From Paenibacillus sp. 1001270B_150601_E10 (GTDB lineage: Bacteria; Bacillota; Bacilli; Paenibacillales; Paenibacillaceae): a stretch of 50,274 nt of DNA. The translations under genes and the position numbers were made by a program. The stretch spans positions 1-50,274 of the forward strand of contig NZ_JADMOL010000017.1 in the NCBI RefSeq assembly GCF_015558675.1. Reading direction: 5' to 3'. Positions 9,185-17,883 of the stretch are shown here, one piece after another; within the stretch, counting starts at the first letter, position 1, and every line of letters begins with the position of its first letter. The notes beneath the pieces are model-generated. The model worked only from the letters and a program-made list of their open reading frames with translations, had not been told where the DNA came from and made no database searches.

Positions 9185-9242
9185 TGTTTAACAAGGGTTA
9201 TAAGAGGAATACGATTTATGATTTCAAGAAGGAGTGTCATCC

Positions 9243-9734
9243 ATGAATCGCATCTATCAACCGCCAGGAATCATAATAAAGCTTATTGCCGGAATGCTTT
9301 CGGCAGGCTCGCTAATGGCAGTTATCGGTTATGTCTATTCGATCCCTTTTGTATACGAGACTGACTTCTTCAATGCAGGCTACGCCGCAGAAGTAAAGGG
9401 AATGCTTCTTTATGGGGTAAAGCTAAATTTAATTATCACCTTGCTGTTAATCCTGCCTATGTCCATGTTCGCTGACACAGTATCGCTTCATTTATCTCGA
9501 TGGGGAAGAGTGCTAAGCGGCACCGTAAGCATCATACAGTATGTGCTAATTGGCATCATTGCACATTTTATTTATGTGCTGTATACGGGAGATCATATGA
9601 TGCGTAATGACAAGCTCTCCTATTTTATTATTCTTGCTGTATTGTTCTGGCTGTTCCAACTTATTCTCTCTGGATTAAAACGACTGTTCCAAAGCTTGAA
9701 GAGCAAAGGAGCCAAGCAGCAGCAACACATGTAA
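9243..9734 (+). CDS. Hypothetical four-helix membrane protein
   Basis: 163 residues from ATG 9243 (MNRIYQPPGI), chosen because GAAGGAG ends 8 bases upstream; the in-frame GTG at 9234 overlaps that ribosome site. Four hydrophobic segments (about residues 10-30, 50-75, 83-108 and 120-140) are followed by a basic C-terminal tail ending KSKGAKQQQHM. No family was recognised. It is followed after 31 bases by a tiny membrane peptide and then a MOSC gene on the same strand, so the three could form an operon. Confidence 0.7.
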   Translation: MNRIYQPPGIIIKLIAGMLSAGSLMAVIGYVYSIPFVYETDFFNAGYAAEVKGMLLYGVKLNLIITLLLILPMSMFADTVSLHLSRWGRVLSGTVSIIQYVLIGIIAHFIYVLYTGDHMMRNDKLSYFIILAVLFWLFQLILSGLKRLFQSLKSKGAKQQQHM

Positions 9735-9765
9735 ATTCATAAATCTATGGAGGTGCACGCTGGAT

Positions 9766-9879
9766 ATGACGATTCTTCTCATCATTATCATCGTAGGCTA
9801 CACACCCATCATTTATCGAATACATAAGCGGTTAGAGAAGCTTGAGAAGGAAATACAAAGAATAGCAAAAGAAAGGTAA
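9766..9879 (+). CDS. Small membrane peptide with a coiled-coil tail (37 aa)
   Basis: The frame encodes an N-terminal hydrophobic helix (TILLIIIIVGYTPIIY) followed by a charged amphipathic tail (RLEKLEKEIQRIAKER). GGAGGTG lies upstream at a rather long spacing (about 11 bases). It sits between the four-helix protein and the MOSC gene, 8 bases before the latter. The composition resembles short membrane-tethered scaffolding peptides of Firmicutes. The function is unknown. Confidence 0.6.
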   Translation: MTILLIIIIVGYTPIIYRIHKRLEKLEKEIQRIAKER

Positions 9880-9887
9880 TCAAAAAC

Positions 9888-10613
9888 ATGAAAAATATAG
9901 GATGTATACGTGAGATTCATCGATATCCGGTAAAATCATTTGGTGGAGAACAACTCGAATCCTGCGAGGTGGCACCTTATGGATTGTATGGCGATCGCAG
10001 CTACGCATTTATCGACGAGACGAAGCAGGGCTGGAACCAGTATGTCACAGCACGCAACATTCCCAAGATGCTTTCCTTTAAGGCAAAGCTTATTGATGAG
10101 CAAGCTGGCTCTGCGTCACCTCAGGTTGAAGTTACGGGACCTACCGGTCGTGTACATGGATGGGATGAGGGACTATTTGAAGAGATTCAGGCGCTTACAC
10201 GTACAAAGCTAACGATGAAATCCTATCTCCCAACGAATGATGAAGTGCTTGCTGTTGACGAAGCACACATTCTAATCGTGACAGATCGTTCTCTGCGTGC
10301 ATTGGAGCAGCTATGGGGCTCAAGTGTGGATCCTAGAAGGTTCCGAGGGAATATTGTCTTAACCTTGCAGGAAGACGCGTTAGAGGAAGATCTTTGGATC
10401 GGGAAGACGCTGAGGCTGGGAGAGGCCGAGCTTCAGGTGTATTCCAAGTGCGAGCGCTGCTCGATCATTACCTTAGACCCTGAATCCCAAGCTCGAGATG
10501 CCTCATTACTTAAGGTGGTCCATCAGGAGATGAAGCTTCAATTTGGCCTTTATGCAAAGGTTAAACAGATTGGGCAAGTGCGCGCAGGTGACCAAGTGTG
10601 GATGATTGACTAA
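9888..10613 (+). CDS. MOSC domain-containing protein
   Basis: 241 residues. It has an N-terminal MOSC beta-barrel (about 1-110, starting GCIREIHRYPVKSFGGE and GLYGDRSYAFID) and a MOSC domain (about 110-240) with the family cysteine region SKCERCSIITLDPES. MOSC proteins relate to the molybdenum cofactor sulfurase C-terminus and to the YcbX/YiiM N-hydroxylated base reductases, so a Moco-dependent reductase role is plausible. The substrate cannot be told from the sequence. AAAGGT precedes the ATG, and a terminator follows. Confidence 0.85.
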   Translation: MKNIGCIREIHRYPVKSFGGEQLESCEVAPYGLYGDRSYAFIDETKQGWNQYVTARNIPKMLSFKAKLIDEQAGSASPQVEVTGPTGRVHGWDEGLFEEIQALTRTKLTMKSYLPTNDEVLAVDEAHILIVTDRSLRALEQLWGSSVDPRRFRGNIVLTLQEDALEEDLWIGKTLRLGEAELQVYSKCERCSIITLDPESQARDASLLKVVHQEMKLQFGLYAKVKQIGQVRAGDQVWMID

Positions 10614-10631
10614 ATCAATAAGATAATTTAT

Positions 10632-10675
10632 AAACTCCTATGGGCGAACGGTATTAGGCCTGTTGGAGTTTTTTT
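10632..10675 (+). terminator. Terminator after the MOSC gene
   Basis: AACTCC (10633-10638) pairs with GGAGTT (10665-10670), with extra pairing of GGGC and GCCT inside, followed by a run of T residues. Confidence 0.75.
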
Positions 10676-11069
10676 ACAGCTCTAGTACAAAGCGAAGAGA
10701 GATGAATCTGTGACCTATGAACTAGGGGCATAGAGTGAGAGATGTATTCGATGTCACGTGAGTAATCGCAGTCATGATCAGATCAGCTCTTCAATCTGTG
10801 AAGAAGGCTTCAGATACAGCAAGGGGGCACTGGTTATGCTGCATAAAAAATGCGGTTTACCCAAGTGAGAGATTATAAGGAAGTTTTAGCTATTATCTAT
10901 TAGCTGCTAAAAGGTTAAATGCAGTGAATGCTGCGCAAAACGTCCTATGTACTATTTTTCACGAAACTATCCCCAAGACTCATGGAAGCGCTTGAATTAT
11001 AAGTTATATTTATCGATACACCAAGAAAAACAAATAGGCTTAGTACCATAAGTGAGCCTCTTCTCGGTA
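10676..11069 (+). other. Long intergenic region upstream of the c-di-GMP riboswitch
   Basis: No credible coding frame was seen in nearly 400 bases. It contains the cre-like site at 10983-10996, and at 11029-11059 a hairpin (AGGCT with AGCCT) just before the aptamer. The promoter of the chitinase transcript should lie here; I could not assign clear -35 and -10 boxes. Confidence 0.5.
10983..10996 (+). promoter_or_regulatory. Candidate CcpA cre site upstream of the GH18 chitinase
   Basis: TGGAAGCGCTTGAA matches 11 of 14 positions of the cre consensus TGAAAGCGCTTTCA and keeps the AAGCGCTT core. It lies about 90 bases before the c-di-GMP aptamer, so it would act on transcription initiation. Confidence 0.55.
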
Positions 11070-11150
11070 TTACTAGGCAAAACTAGGGAAATCTAGTGAC
11101 GCAAAGCTACAGGGGCTAAGGATGAATATCGATGCCAGCCAGCTGCCAAT
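11070..11150 (+). ncRNA. Cyclic di-GMP-I riboswitch (GEMM-I)
   Basis: The core elements occur in order: ACTAGGCAAAACTAG, a GGAAAT loop providing the GAAA tetraloop closed by CTAG/CTAG, then GTGACGCAAAGCTACAGGGG, CTAAGG, a short variable hairpin, and ATGCCAGCCAGCTGCC. These match the conserved GACGCAAAGC...GGCUAAG and AUGGCAGCCAGGUUGCC parts of the GEMM-I class. It lies 120 bases upstream of the double-GH18 chitinase, so c-di-GMP should control that mRNA. Confidence 0.92.
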
Positions 11151-11190
11151 GAATAGAGTGATGCTAGGTTACTCTCTATTCGTTGTTCGC
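11147..11190 (+). promoter_or_regulatory. Expression-platform hairpin downstream of the c-di-GMP aptamer
   Basis: CAATGAATAGAGTGA can pair with TTACTCTCTATTCGTTG (one-base bulge region), giving a long stem right after the aptamer. It is followed by TTCGCG and not by a clear T-run, so it may be a weak terminator or a structural element. Whether the switch is ON or OFF cannot be read from the sequence. Confidence 0.45.
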
Positions 11191-11270
11191 GTTAATTAAA
11201 GAAAGGAAGTAGAGAGAAAAGCACCCTAGATGCCTATTAATATAATCTATTAATGGGGCGTGAGAAATGA

Positions 11271-14200
11271 ATGAACGGTAAACAAAAGAGAAATATCAAA
11301 AAGATGCTTGCCATGACCGTAATGGCGATGATGCTGTTTGTATCCTCGCTGGCGCCAGCGTATGCAAGCACGACTTCGTCTGAAGCAAGAGACACCAGAG
11401 CCTTAGGGCGAACCACTAATGAAATTCGAAATGTCATGTACTATGGGGATTGGTCGATATGGGGTGGACAAGGCTACTTTATGCCAAAGGATATTCCAGC
11501 CGATCAGCTCACCCATCTGAACTATGCGTTTCTTGATTTCAATTCATCTGGAGAGCTCATCTTTACCGATGAGGGAGCAGCAGTCGGTGCTCCAGTTGGC
11601 CAAGCAGGCGTACAGTGGGATGCAGCAAATGCAGGCATTTTGATCGCGCTTCAGCAGCTTCGTGCTGAGAACCCGAATTTGAAGCTTGGCATTTCGCTCG
11701 GCGGCTGGTCAAAGTCAGGTGATTTCTCCGTTGTAGCGGCAGATCCCGCGAAGCGAGCTCATTTTGTAGACAACGTGATCTCATTTATCCAATATACCAA
11801 TATGGACTTTGTTGACGTTGACTGGGAATTCCCCGCAGAAGTCCGCAAGCCAGACCTCGTGGACAATAAGAATGACGAGGGTGCGCTATATTCCACCCCG
11901 GAAGATAAAAACAACTACATTTTGCTGCTCCAGGATTTCCGCCATGCGCTCGATAAGCTCGGCGCCGAGATGGGAAGATATTATGAGCTGACCGTAGCTT
12001 TGCCAGCACCAAAGGATAAGATCGATGTTGGCATCGATGTTCAGAGATTGTTCAGCATCGTCGACTTTGCCAATATCATGACCTACGATATGCGCGGTGC
12101 ATGGGATGAATACAGCGGCCATCAGACCGGGCTATATCCAAACCCGCTTGACCCCCTCAAAGGAAGACATTTATCCATTGATGAAAGTGTCAACTATTTG
12201 CTTCAACAAGGCGCACAACCTAATCAAATTGTCATTGGTGCTGCGTATTATACGCGTGGCTGGAATTCGGTATTTGGAGGACCAGACTCGAACCTGCCAG
12301 GCCTTTTCGGAGAAGCAGCCTTAAATGCAAAGGATGCAGATCAGACGCCGTCTCGTGGTGCGATTAGCGAGGCTCCGCTTGCTGTAGGTGATGGAGGACG
12401 AGCGACAGGAATATGGTCCTTCCGGAATCTGGATAAGCTCAAGGCACAGTTTGCAGATGAGGCAGGACAAACTCGTTTGCAAGAGTATTGGGACGATATC
12501 GCGAAGGCTCCATACTTGTACGACAAAGAGTCGGGTGCATTTTTTACGTATGATAATGAACGATCTATCCAAGAAAAGACCAACTATGTACTGGAGAAAG
12601 GTCTAGGCGGTGTCATCGCGTGGATGGCTTCCAATGATGCACCGACAACAGTTCCGAATAAGCGTGATCAGCTGACGAAGGCAACAAAGCAAGGATTGTT
12701 CGGCAGCGAGAAGCTCAAGGAGCACGAAATAGCGTATACTAGCTTGAATGTCACTGCGGATGTTACACCTTATCAGGAGTCATGGGGCAATGGCAAGGGC
12801 TATGAAATTACGATCAGCAATCAGGAAACGTTAAGTGAACAAAGTAACGTACTGCGCAAGGTCGAAAGAGGAGCAGAGACGATCAAGCTTCCTAAGCTGT
12901 ATATCAAAGCAGATGGGGCCTTTACTTCCGGCGATTGGCTGGCAGGAACCGTGATGAGCGAGAATGGGTATACGGTCGTCGATCTGAAAAGCGTTTATAA
13001 TGGTAAAACGATTGAGCCAGGCGCTTCCTACACGTTTAAAATCAAGGGAGATGCTGCAGTAGAGAGCATTGAGCTTGTACAGCGCGTATCTGACAACAGT
13101 CCGGAAATGAATCGGCAATTCATCTATGGCGACGATGAGCCTAGCAAGAATCAGGCTCCAGTCCTTAACGGTGTTATCGATAAGACGATCAAGGTTGGGG
13201 AAGCCTTCGATAAGCTTGCTGGAGTAACTGCAACAGATAGAGAAGACGGTGATTTAACCCATCAAATTCTGGTTATTGGAGAAGTAAACACTAAGCTGCC
13301 TGGTCAGTATCGTCTCACTTACTCAGTAGCAGATGCTGAAGGAGCAGTGACGGTTAAGGATCGCATGATTACTGTACAGTCTGACGGGATTCCTGATTAT
13401 GACTTTGGAGTTGGCCAAGGCATTGAATGGCCGAAGCAGGTAAATGCGCCCTTTGTGGACATGGTTGCCTGGGTGACAAAGCCTGGATACAGCAATAACG
13501 GTGCGGCGAATCTTGTGCAGATCGCACAGGATACAGGGGTGAAGTATTTCAATCTTGGCTTCATTCAAGCAACGAGCAGCCAATTGTCGGATGGCAAGAT
13601 TCAATGGGGCTGGGGCGGTTATTCTGTCTTGAATGAGAAGAATAACAATAACGACCAGTATCAAGGCATTAAGAAGTCCATTCGTGAGCTGCGCGAGATG
13701 GGCGGCGATGTCACGATCTCGTTAGGCGGACTGAATGGCACGACATTCTGGCAAGTCACACAAGACGTAGATACACTATTTCGAGCCTATCTGGAGCTTG
13801 TCCAAGGCTACGGCCTTACCCATCTTGATCTCGATATCGAAGGCGGGGCACAGGACAAAGCCATAAATGTTGCCAATGCAAAGGCAATCAAGAAGCTGCA
13901 GGATGCTACAGGAGTAGAAATCATTCTCACCCTCCCTGTCCTGCCGAGCGGCTTGACGCAGGTACAGCTGGACGTACTGGAAGCTTATTTGGCAAATGGC
14001 GTAGATGTGAAGATTGTAAATATCATGACAATGTGCTACGGCAACGGCACATTGCTTCCAGGTGAGAATTATGGCTCTGCCTCATTAAGAGCCGTGGATT
14101 CGACGAAGGATCAGCTCAAGTCGTACTTTCAAAAATATGCGAATGTCAGCCTAACCGATGCTGAGGCGTATGCAAAAATAGGGACGACGCCATCCATTGG

Positions 14201-15164
14201 GTTTGAAGGCGCAGCACACCCCATTTTTACTACGGAATGGACGCAATGGGTCGTTGATCACGCCAATGAGAAAGGTCTTGGCATGACCTCCTTCTGGTCG
14301 ATGAATCGCGATGCGATGCTTGAAAGCAATGCTGGCGTTCATACGCAGTATGAATTTACGTCTATCTTCAAGCAGTTCGGAGAGGGAAGCACGCCTCCAG
14401 CAAATACGAAGCCTGTCATTCATGGAGCGGCAGACAAAACAATCATTGTAGGCGAGGTGTTCGATCCTCGCGCAGGAGTAACGGCGACAGACCGCGAGGA
14501 TGGTGACCTGACGGATAAGATCAACATTGAAGGCACGGTTGATCCGTCAACGCCAGGAACATACACCCTTGTGTATAGCGTAACAGATGGTGAAGGACTT
14601 GTTGCAGAAGCAATACGGACCATTACGGTTGTACTGCCTGTAAATCAACCGCCAGTCATTCATGGTGCCGTAGATATTATGATCAAGCTCGGAGATGCCT
14701 TTGATCCAAGAAAAGGAGTATCAGCTTCGGATGCAGAGGATGGCGATCTTACCGCATCTCTAATGATAGAGGGCATTGTAGATACGAACACAAAAGGGAC
14801 ATGCAGGCTGGTATATTCGGTAATCGACAGCCAAGGAGCAACGACGGTTGTGGATCGAACGATTACGGTAACTGATAAGCTCCAAGATACGTGGGATCCT
14901 AATAAAATCTATTTGGTAGGCGATACGGTAATATTCAATGGATATACGTATACTGCTAAATGGTGGGTGCAAGGGCAGGCACCAGGTACAACAGATGCTT
15001 GGGAAAAAGAAAAGGTGCTCAATGAAGACGGTAGTGTAGATTACGAAAAAGGTTCTGTCTATGTGCAAGGCGATCTTGTTCGATATGAAGGCAAGCTCTA
15101 TCTTGCGAAGTGGTGGACACAAAGCGCACCGGGCAGCGACAGCTCTTGGGAGCTTGTACAGTAA
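11271..15164 (+). CDS. Secreted multidomain chitinase with two GH18 catalytic domains
   Basis: 1297 residues. A signal peptide (about 1-33, ending APAYAS) is followed by GH18 domain A (about 45-465). It has SLGGWS, the DxxDxDxE motif FVDVDWEFP (Asp179, Asp182, Asp184, Glu186), IMTYDMRGAWD and GVIAWMASND. Then come an unassigned beta-rich module (about 475-615), a DUF5011-type Ig-like module (about 627-704), and GH18 domain B (about 708-1040) with SLGGLNG and LTHLDLDIEGG (Asp853, Asp855, Glu857). Two more DUF5011 modules (about 1044-1123 and 1125-1203) and two CBM5/12-type chitin-binding modules (1207-1245 and 1256-1297, with AKWW motifs) follow. The ATG at 11271 follows a weak GGGGCGTGAG site. 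Upstream are a cre-like site and a c-di-GMP-I riboswitch. Confidence 0.95.
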   Translation: MNGKQKRNIKKMLAMTVMAMMLFVSSLAPAYASTTSSEARDTRALGRTTNEIRNVMYYGDWSIWGGQGYFMPKDIPADQLTHLNYAFLDFNSSGELIFTDEGAAVGAPVGQAGVQWDAANAGILIALQQLRAENPNLKLGISLGGWSKSGDFSVVAADPAKRAHFVDNVISFIQYTNMDFVDVDWEFPAEVRKPDLVDNKNDEGALYSTPEDKNNYILLLQDFRHALDKLGAEMGRYYELTVALPAPKDKIDVGIDVQRLFSIVDFANIMTYDMRGAWDEYSGHQTGLYPNPLDPLKGRHLSIDESVNYLLQQGAQPNQIVIGAAYYTRGWNSVFGGPDSNLPGLFGEAALNAKDADQTPSRGAISEAPLAVGDGGRATGIWSFRNLDKLKAQFADEAGQTRLQEYWDDIAKAPYLYDKESGAFFTYDNERSIQEKTNYVLEKGLGGVIAWMASNDAPTTVPNKRDQLTKATKQGLFGSEKLKEHEIAYTSLNVTADVTPYQESWGNGKGYEITISNQETLSEQSNVLRKVERGAETIKLPKLYIKADGAFTSGDWLAGTVMSENGYTVVDLKSVYNGKTIEPGASYTFKIKGDAAVESIELVQRVSDNSPEMNRQFIYGDDEPSKNQAPVLNGVIDKTIKVGEAFDKLAGVTATDREDGDLTHQILVIGEVNTKLPGQYRLTYSVADAEGAVTVKDRMITVQSDGIPDYDFGVGQGIEWPKQVNAPFVDMVAWVTKPGYSNNGAANLVQIAQDTGVKYFNLGFIQATSSQLSDGKIQWGWGGYSVLNEKNNNNDQYQGIKKSIRELREMGGDVTISLGGLNGTTFWQVTQDVDTLFRAYLELVQGYGLTHLDLDIEGGAQDKAINVANAKAIKKLQDATGVEIILTLPVLPSGLTQVQLDVLEAYLANGVDVKIVNIMTMCYGNGTLLPGENYGSASLRAVDSTKDQLKSYFQKYANVSLTDAEAYAKIGTTPSIGFEGAAHPIFTTEWTQWVVDHANEKGLGMTSFWSMNRDAMLESNAGVHTQYEFTSIFKQFGEGSTPPANTKPVIHGAADKTIIVGEVFDPRAGVTATDREDGDLTDKINIEGTVDPSTPGTYTLVYSVTDGEGLVAEAIRTITVVLPVNQPPVIHGAVDIMIKLGDAFDPRKGVSASDAEDGDLTASLMIEGIVDTNTKGTCRLVYSVIDSQGATTVVDRTITVTDKLQDTWDPNKIYLVGDTVIFNGYTYTAKWWVQGQAPGTTDAWEKEKVLNEDGSVDYEKGSVYVQGDLVRYEGKLYLAKWWTQSAPGSDSSWELVQ

Positions 15165-15177
15165 GTCATGATAGAGC

Positions 15178-15252
15178 AGGGGCTAATCGGTTCATGCAGA
15201 TAACCTGAAGCATCATTTTAGGAATAGATCATGGAGGGTTAGCCCTTCTTTT
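15178..15252 (+). terminator. Terminator after the GH18 chitinase
   Basis: GGGGCTAA (15179-15186) pairs with TTAGCCCTT (15239-15247), followed by CTTTTT. The loop is unusually long (about 50 bases), so efficiency is uncertain. Confidence 0.55.
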
Positions 15253-15427
15253 TACCTATTCTATCGAATTTGAGATTGCCAACGAAGGGATGATTTTTTA
15301 TAATGATATAAAATGGTAAAATATGAAGAGTTTGTGAATCTGTGTTGCAATAGGATAGGGGTCGTCTAATTGCGTAAATCAGATCATGATAGGAAACATC
15401 ATTAGATGGGGAAGGGGGGAGATATCG

Positions 15428-15811
15428 TTGGATCAGCGCAATCGGGAACTGCTTGTCAATTTGTTGGTAGTCTCCATGCTGCTTAGCTTAGTGGGGGTAT
15501 TGTTTGCGGCTATTCTGGCGAGCTATCTCTACCCGAATATGATAGATGATTATGGTGTGGCGTTGTATTTTTTGCTCTTCATTGTGCTCTATATTTACAA
15601 TCTCTTTTTAAGTGTCATATACTATGGCATTAGCTGGATGCTTAGGACCTTCTGGAAGCGGATAACCGTGTTTCAGTTGCTTGGCATTGTGACATTATGT
15701 ATCATCTGTGTGAAAGTCCATGTGCTTGCCGGAGCTGCAGCCTATTCTTCTTTTTTTATCATTTCGATGCTGTCCCTGCAAGTGAACTTGAGAGAAGAAG
15801 TCGAAGCGTAG
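15428..15811 (+). CDS. Hypothetical membrane protein
   Basis: 127 residues from TTG 15428 (DQRNRELLVN). TTG was chosen because GGAAGGGGGGAG lies 7 bases upstream, while the in-frame ATG at 15386 has no ribosome site. Four hydrophobic segments are visible (about residues 9-30, 42-68, 75-95 and 98-118), with an acidic end LREEVEA. The family was not recognised. Terminators follow on the downstream side. Confidence 0.7.
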   Translation: MDQRNRELLVNLLVVSMLLSLVGVLFAAILASYLYPNMIDDYGVALYFLLFIVLYIYNLFLSVIYYGISWMLRTFWKRITVFQLLGIVTLCIICVKVHVLAGAAAYSSFFIISMLSLQVNLREEVEA

Positions 15812-15816
15812 CATGG

Positions 15817-15842
15817 AAACGGAACCTGCTAGATTCCGTTTT
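15817..15842 (+). terminator. Hairpin after the 15.4-kb membrane protein gene
   Basis: AAACGGAA (15817-15824) pairs with TTCCGTTT (15834-15841) around a CCTGCTAGA loop, then C. It is probably the first of two tandem transcription stops. Confidence 0.5.
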
Positions 15843-15870
15843 CACTTGCAAGAGGAAGGTACATAGATAA

Positions 15871-15905
15871 ACCAGCCTCCTGTCGTGGAGACTGGCTTCT
15901 TTTTT
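15871..15905 (+). terminator. Terminator between convergent genes
   Basis: CCAGCCTCC pairs with GGAGACTGG over a TGTCGT loop, followed by CTTCTTTTTTA. It serves the plus-strand gene and may also stop the convergent methyltransferase transcript. Confidence 0.75.
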
Positions 15906-15935
15906 ATTCCATTTGTTACAGGCGTGTATGCAACC

Positions 15936-16718
15936 CTATAATCGTTCCGCCACAATCGTAAAGCTTTTAGGAATGCCGCGATCAAAGACATCAGAGGATT
16001 GATTCGGCAGCTCCTGAAGAACCTTGATATACAAGCCTTGGCTTGCGACTGCAGTCACGATTTCTCCTAGCGTCCAATGGCGCAGGCGAACCTTTTGAGG
16101 CTCTCCCTGATTCTCTTTCGGCAGGAATTTGCTGAAGGCGACGTCTTTTTCAACAAGTGAAGTATCAAAATAATCTCCGGCTACTTTATGCTTGCGAATA
16201 TTCGCGGTTGTGCCCTTTGACGTAATTAGCTTTGTGGTTACAGGATGGAAGTCCTGCAGAATCAGCTTGCCGCCTTGGCGGAGCAGCTTCTGAACGACCC
16301 CGAACAGAGGTGCAAGATCCTCGAAGTAGTGCAGAATGCCAAATTCCATATACACAATATCATAGGTGCCAGTCAGTTCCTCCTCAGGAAGATGAAGGAC
16401 ATCGTAAAGCAGATATCGAAGGCTAACTCCTGCAGCTTGTGCAAGCTCAGTGGCATACTTCTCGTTTTCAATTGAGAAGTCCACAACTGTTACCTCAGCA
16501 CCCATTAAAGCGAGCGCCACGGCTTTATTTCCGTTGGATCCAAGCAAATTGATTATGTTTTGACCTTGCAGGTCACCCATATAGTCGAGAACGGAATCGA
16601 CTCGCTTTATCGGGTCTTGTTTGATCTTGAGTGCAGCTTCCTCCGGTGTTCCGAAGCGGTGAAGCCATGCTTGATAGGCCCCCGTATTCCAGGATTGTTT
16701 GTTATGATGCGCTTCCAA
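15936..16718 (-). CDS. Class I SAM-dependent methyltransferase
   Basis: 260 residues starting with TTG at 16718, preceded by GGAGGAG. The Rossmann methyltransferase motifs run in order: INLLGSNGNKAVALALMGAEVT (motif I, about residues 55-76, in which the usual GxGxG reads GSNGN), VDFS, YDVLHLP, YMEFGILHYFEDLAP and LRQGGKLILQDFHPVTTK. The substrate cannot be identified; the fold resembles small-molecule methyltransferases of the UbiE/Tam type. It is likely monocistronic. Confidence 0.85.
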   Translation of the reverse strand: MEAHHNKQSWNTGAYQAWLHRFGTPEEAALKIKQDPIKRVDSVLDYMGDLQGQNIINLLGSNGNKAVALALMGAEVTVVDFSIENEKYATELAQAAGVSLRYLLYDVLHLPEEELTGTYDIVYMEFGILHYFEDLAPLFGVVQKLLRQGGKLILQDFHPVTTKLITSKGTTANIRKHKVAGDYFDTSLVEKDVAFSKFLPKENQGEPQKVRLRHWTLGEIVTAVASQGLYIKVLQELPNQSSDVFDRGIPKSFTIVAERL

Positions 16719-17229
16719 CGAGACTCCTCCAGTATTATCATTTCATATCTTACATCGAAGCCATGCCTCAATGATGGGGAATGCAGTTCTTTCATCAGCA
16801 ACAAGAGGTGTCGTCATACGAATAATTTCAGAAGCAGAAGCTGCGCTATTCCAGGCAGCATGCATACTGGGAGTGTGCAGCCTCACTATAGTCGAAGCGT
16901 CGTTTCGACAAGGTGTAGGCTCATCTTGTTATGTTACCACGAGTCAGCTTGTCAGTGTTCCCCATTCGATTGGTGAATAACCGTCTAGTCAAAAAATCCA
17001 ATGGAAATCAATTGATGAATAATTAAGAAATGGTATATTAAGAACATGCCGCTTGGCATATTGGACGCATAAACCATGCATTAGCGGCGTGCTGTAAGAC
17101 TTTGAGTATATGAATGTTCACATTACTGCTTCAAAGCCGAATAGAATCATAATATTAAGAAACCGTTGATGTCAATAGAAAATGAAGACAGCAAGCAGAA
17201 GTGAAACAGACGAACGAGGAGAAACTGGA
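16719..17229. other. Intergenic region, no gene supported
   Basis: About 510 bases lie between divergent methyltransferase genes. A plus-strand 69-codon frame (16771-16980) has no ribosome site, an unusual composition and no recognisable motif, so I do not call it. Promoters for both flanking genes should be here, but none stands out. Confidence 0.5.
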
Positions 17230-17829
17230 ATGACAAACGATATGAGAAAAATCGAGGATACCAAGCATTTTAATGAGCGTGCGGCGAATTGGACACATAC
17301 AGCGGAATCTCTCGCGACCATACCCAAACTTGTGGCTAGGCTCCCCATTACGGAGGATACGATGATGCTTGACATTGGAGCGGGAACTGGAATCGTGCTT
17401 GAAACAATGAAGCAACAGGGGTTAAAGGCAGGCTTATATGCAGCAGCCGATATTGCGGAGAATATGCTAGAGGTGCTTAAAGAGAATCACCCCAATGCGG
17501 AAACGCTGTTGCTGGATTGGGAGCTTCCGATCAAGCTGGAACGCAGCTATGATCTTATTTTGATCTATAACAGCATCCCGCATTTCGTAGACTTCGATGG
17601 CATCTTTCAAAATGCTTCTATGAACCTCAAGCCAGGGGGCTTATTTGCGATTGCTCATTCCAGAACGAGAGAAGGGCTCTTATCGCATAGACGGAAGATG
17701 GGCATCGTGAGCATGCGGGAACCTATTCCACCCGATCAACAATTTGAGAGACTCGCTTGTGAGCATGGCTTCATCGATGTGTTGTTAGAGGATGATGATT
17801 ATTTTTATTTTTCATGCAAGAAGGCATAG
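17230..17829 (+). CDS. Class I SAM-dependent methyltransferase
   Basis: 200 residues from ATG 17230 (MTNDMRKIEDTKHFNERAANW), 8 bases after GAGGAG. The longer frame from 17182 has no ribosome site at its start. Motif I is MLDIGAGTGIVLETM (about residues 42-56), followed by AADIAENMLEV, LLLDWELP, YDLILIYNSIPHF and LKPGGLFAIAHSRTREG, which is the typical UbiE/COQ5-like order. The substrate is unknown. It is not homologous in detail to the methyltransferase 0.5 kb upstream on the other strand. Confidence 0.88.
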   Translation: MTNDMRKIEDTKHFNERAANWTHTAESLATIPKLVARLPITEDTMMLDIGAGTGIVLETMKQQGLKAGLYAAADIAENMLEVLKENHPNAETLLLDWELPIKLERSYDLILIYNSIPHFVDFDGIFQNASMNLKPGGLFAIAHSRTREGLLSHRRKMGIVSMREPIPPDQQFERLACEHGFIDVLLEDDDYFYFSCKKA

Positions 17830-17835
17830 GTTTTA

Positions 17836-17877
17836 AAAAAAGACAAGCATCGCGAACGCTAGATCGAAATGCTTGTC
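17836..17877 (-). terminator. Terminator of the small lipoprotein gene
   Basis: On the minus strand GACAAGCAT pairs with ATGCTTGTC around a CG-rich loop and is followed by TTTTTTTAAAA. Confidence 0.85.
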
Positions 17878-17883
17878 CGACGG

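Noticed and set aside
16771..16980. 69-codon plus-strand frame between the two methyltransferase genes
   Set aside because: No ribosome site, odd composition and no motif; it overlaps the region expected to hold promoters.
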